Part shown: positions 38,244 to 41,057 of the stretch, in pieces
Numbering within the stretch: the stretch's first letter is position 1
Layout of the letters: the number at the start of each line of letters is the position of its first letter
Source of the DNA: Actinomycetes bacterium
GTDB lineage: Bacteria > Actinomycetota > Actinomycetes > Propionibacteriales > Propionibacteriaceae
Direction of reading: 5' to 3'
Assembly: GCA_030426725.1 (NCBI GenBank)
Contig: JAUHXZ010000020.1
Span: forward strand, 1 to 41,057
DNA: 41,057 bases
The notes under the pieces: generated by a model
Told to the model about the DNA's origin: nothing
The model's input: the letters and a program-made list of their open reading frames with translations, nothing else
Database searches by the model: none
Made by a program: the position numbers and the translations under genes

Positions 38244-39275
38244 ATGCCCGCCCCGCTCGCCCCCGCAAGCCCGTCCGCCCCCGCACCGAGCAGGTTGCGC
38301 GGTCTGGCCCCGGGCCTCGGCGCCGCAGGGCTGGCGGCGCTTCTCGCCGTCACGGTGAACTCGCTCGTGCCGATCGTCAGCTCGCTGTTGTTCGCGATCC
38401 TGGCCGGCGTCGCCTGGCGCACCGTCGCCGGACGGCCGGCGTCCTGGGAGCCGGGCATCGCCTACTCGGGCCGGACGCTGCTGCGCGCGGGGATCGTGCT
38501 GCTCGGGCTCAACGTGTCGCTGGTGCAGGTGGCGGCCCTCGGCCCGGCGACCCTGCTGGTGGTCCTGGCCGCCGTCGGGGTGAGGTTCAGCGCGACCGCG
38601 CTGCTCGGGCGTCGCCTCGGGCTCAGCACGTCCCAGACGCTGCTCATCGCGTCGGGCTTCTCGATCTGCGGCGCGGCCGCCGTCGCCGGCGCCGAGGGCG
38701 TGGTGGATGCGGAGGAGGACGAGGTCGGCACCGCCATCGGCCTCGTCGTGGTGTTCGGCACGCTGCTGATCGGGATCCTCCCCGTCGCCTCCGCGCTGCT
38801 GGGGCTGAGCTCCACCGCCGCGGGGCTGTGGATCGGGGCGTCGACGCACGAGGTCGCCCAGGTGGTCGCCGCCGCGGGGCTGGTCGGCGGCCAGGCGCTC
38901 ACCGTCGCGGTGACCGTCAAGCTGGCCCGCGTCCTGCTGCTGGCCCCGGTGATGGCGGTGCTGGCCGTGCTGCGCCGCCGGACGCTGGCGGACTCCAAGG
39001 CCAAGCCGGCAGCGCTGCCGCCCGTCGTCCCGTTCTTCGTGGTGGGCTTCGTCGCCGCGATGGCGCTGCGGACCACCGGGATCGTCCCCGACGGTGCGCT
39101 GACCTGGCTCGGTCACCTCCAGGGGCTGCTGCTGTCCGCCGCGATGTTCGCCCTCGGGCTGGGCGTCGACCTGCGCGGCATGGCCGAAGTCGGGGGCCGC
39201 CCCGTCCGGCTCGCCACCGCCGCGACAGTGGTGATCGGCACCATCGGCCTGGCCGGCGCGCTGCTCCTCGGCTAG
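38244..39275 (+). CDS. YeiH family putative sulfate exporter (UPF0324)
   Basis: 343 residues from ATG 38244. The Cons_hypoth698/UPF0324 features are present: about 10 hydrophobic spans (SSLLFAILAGVAWRTVAG, GRTLLRAGIVLLGLNVSL), the conserved LLIASGFSICGAAAVAGAEG, then LWIGASTHEVAQVVAAAGLV and VVPFFVVGFVAAMALRTTGI, ending with LLSAAMFALGLGVDLRGM. Members are membrane proteins often annotated as sulfate exporters and paired with a LysR regulator, as here. The long frame upstream of 38244 runs over mnmA and LysR on the other strand and is not real. Its stop TAG overlaps that of the methyltransferase on the other strand at CTAG. Confidence 0.93.
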   Translation: MPAPLAPASPSAPAPSRLRGLAPGLGAAGLAALLAVTVNSLVPIVSSLLFAILAGVAWRTVAGRPASWEPGIAYSGRTLLRAGIVLLGLNVSLVQVAALGPATLLVVLAAVGVRFSATALLGRRLGLSTSQTLLIASGFSICGAAAVAGAEGVVDAEEDEVGTAIGLVVVFGTLLIGILPVASALLGLSSTAAGLWIGASTHEVAQVVAAAGLVGGQALTVAVTVKLARVLLLAPVMAVLAVLRRRTLADSKAKPAALPPVVPFFVVGFVAAMALRTTGIVPDGALTWLGHLQGLLLSAAMFALGLGVDLRGMAEVGGRPVRLATAATVVIGTIGLAGALLLG

Positions 39276-39937
39276 GCGTCGACACCCTCCGCCGGCTTGA
39301 TGGCGAGGTAGCGGTGGACGCTCCCCCATCCCCCGACCTCCCAGTCGTCGACGTCGAGGCCGGCGTCGCGGAGCAGGGCGGGGACGTCGCGGATGAGGTC
39401 GCCGAGGGGCTTCCAGACACGGTCGACCAGCGCCGTGCCCGGCCGGTTCCCGTCGCGCGGGTAGTTGATGTCGATCATGACGAGCCGCCCGCCGGGTTTC
39501 AGCACCCGCGCCAGTTCGGCCGCGGCGGCCGCCCCGTCGGGATAGCCGGAGAACGCCATCGTGTTGACCACCGTGTCGAACGTGGAGTCCGCGTACGGCA
39601 GCGCCTCGACGCTCCCCTGCCGAAGCTCCGCCCGAACCCCGGCGCGGGCGAGATTGCGGCGCGCGACGGCGACCATGTCCGGGTTGAGGTCGATCCCGTC
39701 GGTGTGGAACCGGCCCGCGTAGCGGGTGAGCAGCCACCCCGTTCCGAAGGAGACCTCGAGGACCCTGGGCCCCCGGATCTCGGGGAGGGCGTGCGAGAGC
39801 CACCGTCGCCACGCGGGCAGGATCTTGACCGCGGCGTCGTAGACCCGCGCGAGGCGTGAGTACATCCGATCGTTGGCGGCCGTGTAGGCGCGCGCATCGT
39901 CCGGCTCGGTCGAGTACCTGCCAGGGTCGGGGGCCAT
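39272..39937 (-). CDS. class I SAM-dependent methyltransferase
   Basis: 221 residues from ATG 39937. Motif I VLEVSFGTGWLLTRYAG (SAM-binding Gly-rich loop, here S-F-G-T-G), motif II GIDLNPDMVAVARRNLARAG, then LRQGSVEALPYADSTFDTVV and VLKPGGRLVMIDINYP (motif post-III). This is the UbiE/methyltransferase-11 type. The substrate is unknown. It stands alone on the - strand, converging on yeiH with stop codons overlapping in the palindrome CTAG (39272-39275). Much longer frames reaching to 40747 are shadows of the antiporter. The leader 39938-40089 holds no gene, only a 15-base perfect palindrome at 39952-39966. Confidence 0.92.
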   Translation of the reverse strand: MAPDPGRYSTEPDDARAYTAANDRMYSRLARVYDAAVKILPAWRRWLSHALPEIRGPRVLEVSFGTGWLLTRYAGRFHTDGIDLNPDMVAVARRNLARAGVRAELRQGSVEALPYADSTFDTVVNTMAFSGYPDGAAAAAELARVLKPGGRLVMIDINYPRDGNRPGTALVDRVWKPLGDLIRDVPALLRDAGLDVDDWEVGGWGSVHRYLAIKPAEGVDA

Positions 39938-40089
39938 GCCTCGATGGTCGCACGGGGCCGCCCCGTCCGGGCGTCGACGACGCCCTCGGTCGCCGCCGCA
40001 TCGCCCGCAGTATTCCTTGGTGCGCCTTGTCACTTCTCGTGAACCGGCCTTCCCCGCTCGGCAGGAGGCGCGAAGGGGGCGCGATGCCG

Positions 40090-41057
40090 TCAGCCGCCGG
40101 CGGTGGAGTCGTCGCGGTGGCCGGCGGTCCAGTGGGTCGAGGAACGCAGCCGCGCGAGCTGGCGCCGGACCCTGGGCACCTGGGTCAGGACCGCCTCCTC
40201 GGCGCTGGGCACGGATGCCCGGTGGTCCTCGTACCAGCGGTGGTAGGCGGCCACCAACGGCACCGACGTCAGGCCGTGCAGCAGGATGCTCAGCGCGATG
40301 GTGACCGTCACCACGGTCAGCACCGTCTCCCCCTGTGGGACGCCGCGCTCGGCGGCGATGAGGACGAACACGAGTGAGGCGAGGCCGCGGGGGCCGAACC
40401 AGCCGATGAAGGCGACCGTCGGGAGCCGTAGGCCCTGCCCGAGGAACGCGATCAGGACGGGGACCATCCTGACGACGGTGAGGCTCAGCACGGCGTAGAC
40501 GACCGTCCGCCACGTGATGTGCGGGATGGCCAGGGTGAACGCTAGGGCCCCGAAGGCGATCCAGGTGATCGCGGCGAGCAGTTCGCCGGCCTCCTCGGTG
40601 AGGACGCTCAGGGTTGTGCGGGCCGGTCCGGCGATGAGGCCGAACACGATGCCGCCGACGAAGGCCGCGATGAAGGCGCTGCCTCCGAGCGCGGCGGACG
40701 TGGAGAACGCGAGCACGGCCCCGGCGAGCGGGAGGATCTGCCGCCATTCCGTCGCGATCCAGTCGCGGGCATCGGCGACTCGGAACAGGACTCCGCCGAC
40801 GGCCCCGGCGACGACGCCTCCCACGAGACCCCAGCCGATCTGGGCGAGCATGCTGCCGGTGAGGGCCCCCGCCACCCCGCCCTCGAGCTCGGCGTTGGCG
40901 ATGGACAAGGCGACGAGGAAGATCGGCACCGCCAGGCCGTCGTTCAGTCCGCTCTCGACGTCGAGGGCCTGCCGGACGCGCGCCGGGACCTGCTCGTCGG
41001 CAACGACCTTCTGCCCCAGCGCCGCGTCGGTAGGCGTCAGCATGATCGCCACCAGCA
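40090..41057 (-). CDS. CPA1-type sodium/proton antiporter (NhaP-like), 5' end outside window
   Basis: About 322 residues are visible; the frame runs open to the right edge, so the N-terminal spans are missing from the window, not from the gene. The conserved core reads LTPTDAALGQKVV, VESGLNDGLAVPIFLVALSI (the ND of the ion-binding site), AFVGGIVFGLIAGP, LLAAITWIAFGALAFTLAIP and TVAFIGWFGPRGLASLVFVL (the GxRG-type motif), then a hydrophilic C-terminal tail (VRRQLARLRSSTHWTAGH). The family exchanges Na+ or K+ for protons across the cytoplasmic membrane. The tail carries no clear regulatory domain. Confidence 0.92.
   Translation of the reverse strand, partial: LVAIMLTPTDAALGQKVVADEQVPARVRQALDVESGLNDGLAVPIFLVALSIANAELEGGVAGALTGSMLAQIGWGLVGGVVAGAVGGVLFRVADARDWIATEWRQILPLAGAVLAFSTSAALGGSAFIAAFVGGIVFGLIAGPARTTLSVLTEEAGELLAAITWIAFGALAFTLAIPHITWRTVVYAVLSLTVVRMVPVLIAFLGQGLRLPTVAFIGWFGPRGLASLVFVLIAAERGVPQGETVLTVVTVTIALSILLHGLTSVPLVAAYHRWYEDHRASVPSAEEAVLTQVPRVRRQLARLRSSTHWTAGHRDDSTAGG

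Noticed and set aside
39938..40747. N-terminal extension of the methyltransferase to ~490 residues
   Set aside because: Out-of-frame shadow of the antiporter gene; the domain starts cleanly at ATG 39937.

Overview
The window is very GC-rich with almost no intergenic space, many GTG starts and start/stop overlaps of the ATGA/GTGA type. Together with an mnmA gene overlapped by a small B12-independent methionine-synthase-like gene, this suggests an actinobacterial chromosome. I cannot name the genus from the sequence.

Region 1 (1-29135, all + strand) is one nearly gap-free operon for an extracellular contractile injection system (eCIS, Afp/PVC-like phage-tail machine). In order it holds: the end of a protein at the Pvc16 position, cut by the window edge; sheath 1; tube 1; sheath 2; tube 2; a DUF5908-like small protein; a LysM adaptor; a two-gene spike (gpD-like hub plus gpV-like OB-fold protein); a helical Cys/Met-containing protein of unknown function; gp25; gpJ; a gpI-like protein; three neighbouring proteins that share an N-terminal motif but have unrelated C-terminal parts (beta-propeller plus collagen-like rod, extremely Cys-rich, and tail-fibre-like); a 65-residue coiled coil; a 492-residue protein at the Afp14 position; an AAA+ ATPase; and a 2218-residue giant protein. 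The giant has a long helical body, annexin-like repeats, a hydrophobic hairpin, an EExxH-type element and a C-terminal PD-(D/E)XK-nuclease-like domain. No capsid, terminase, integrase or T6SS membrane genes are present, so this is neither a prophage nor a type VI system.

Region 2 (29136-32385) shows gene decay. A SulP anion transporter lacks its N-terminal membrane half and is out of frame with its own start and ribosome binding site. A roughly 64-residue remnant of uronate isomerase (uxaC) lies next to an intact fructuronate reductase/mannitol dehydrogenase gene. A short copy of the 3' end of the methionine-synthase-like gene lies after that gene.

Region 3 (32386-37046, - strand) holds an acetyltransferase-TetR-MFS operon with a perfect inverted repeat over its promoter and start codon, then mnmA and the methionine-synthase-like gene.

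Region 4 (37163-41057) holds a LysR regulator divergent from a YeiH-family transporter with a LysR-type box between them, a SAM-dependent methyltransferase converging on yeiH with overlapping stop codons, and the 3' part of a CPA1-type sodium/proton antiporter.

The eCIS genes would build a contractile sheath and inner tube on a baseplate, with fibres for target recognition. The giant last gene is the best candidate for an effector, a membrane anchor or both. Functional calls rest on reading the translated sequence and remembered family features. No database search was run.
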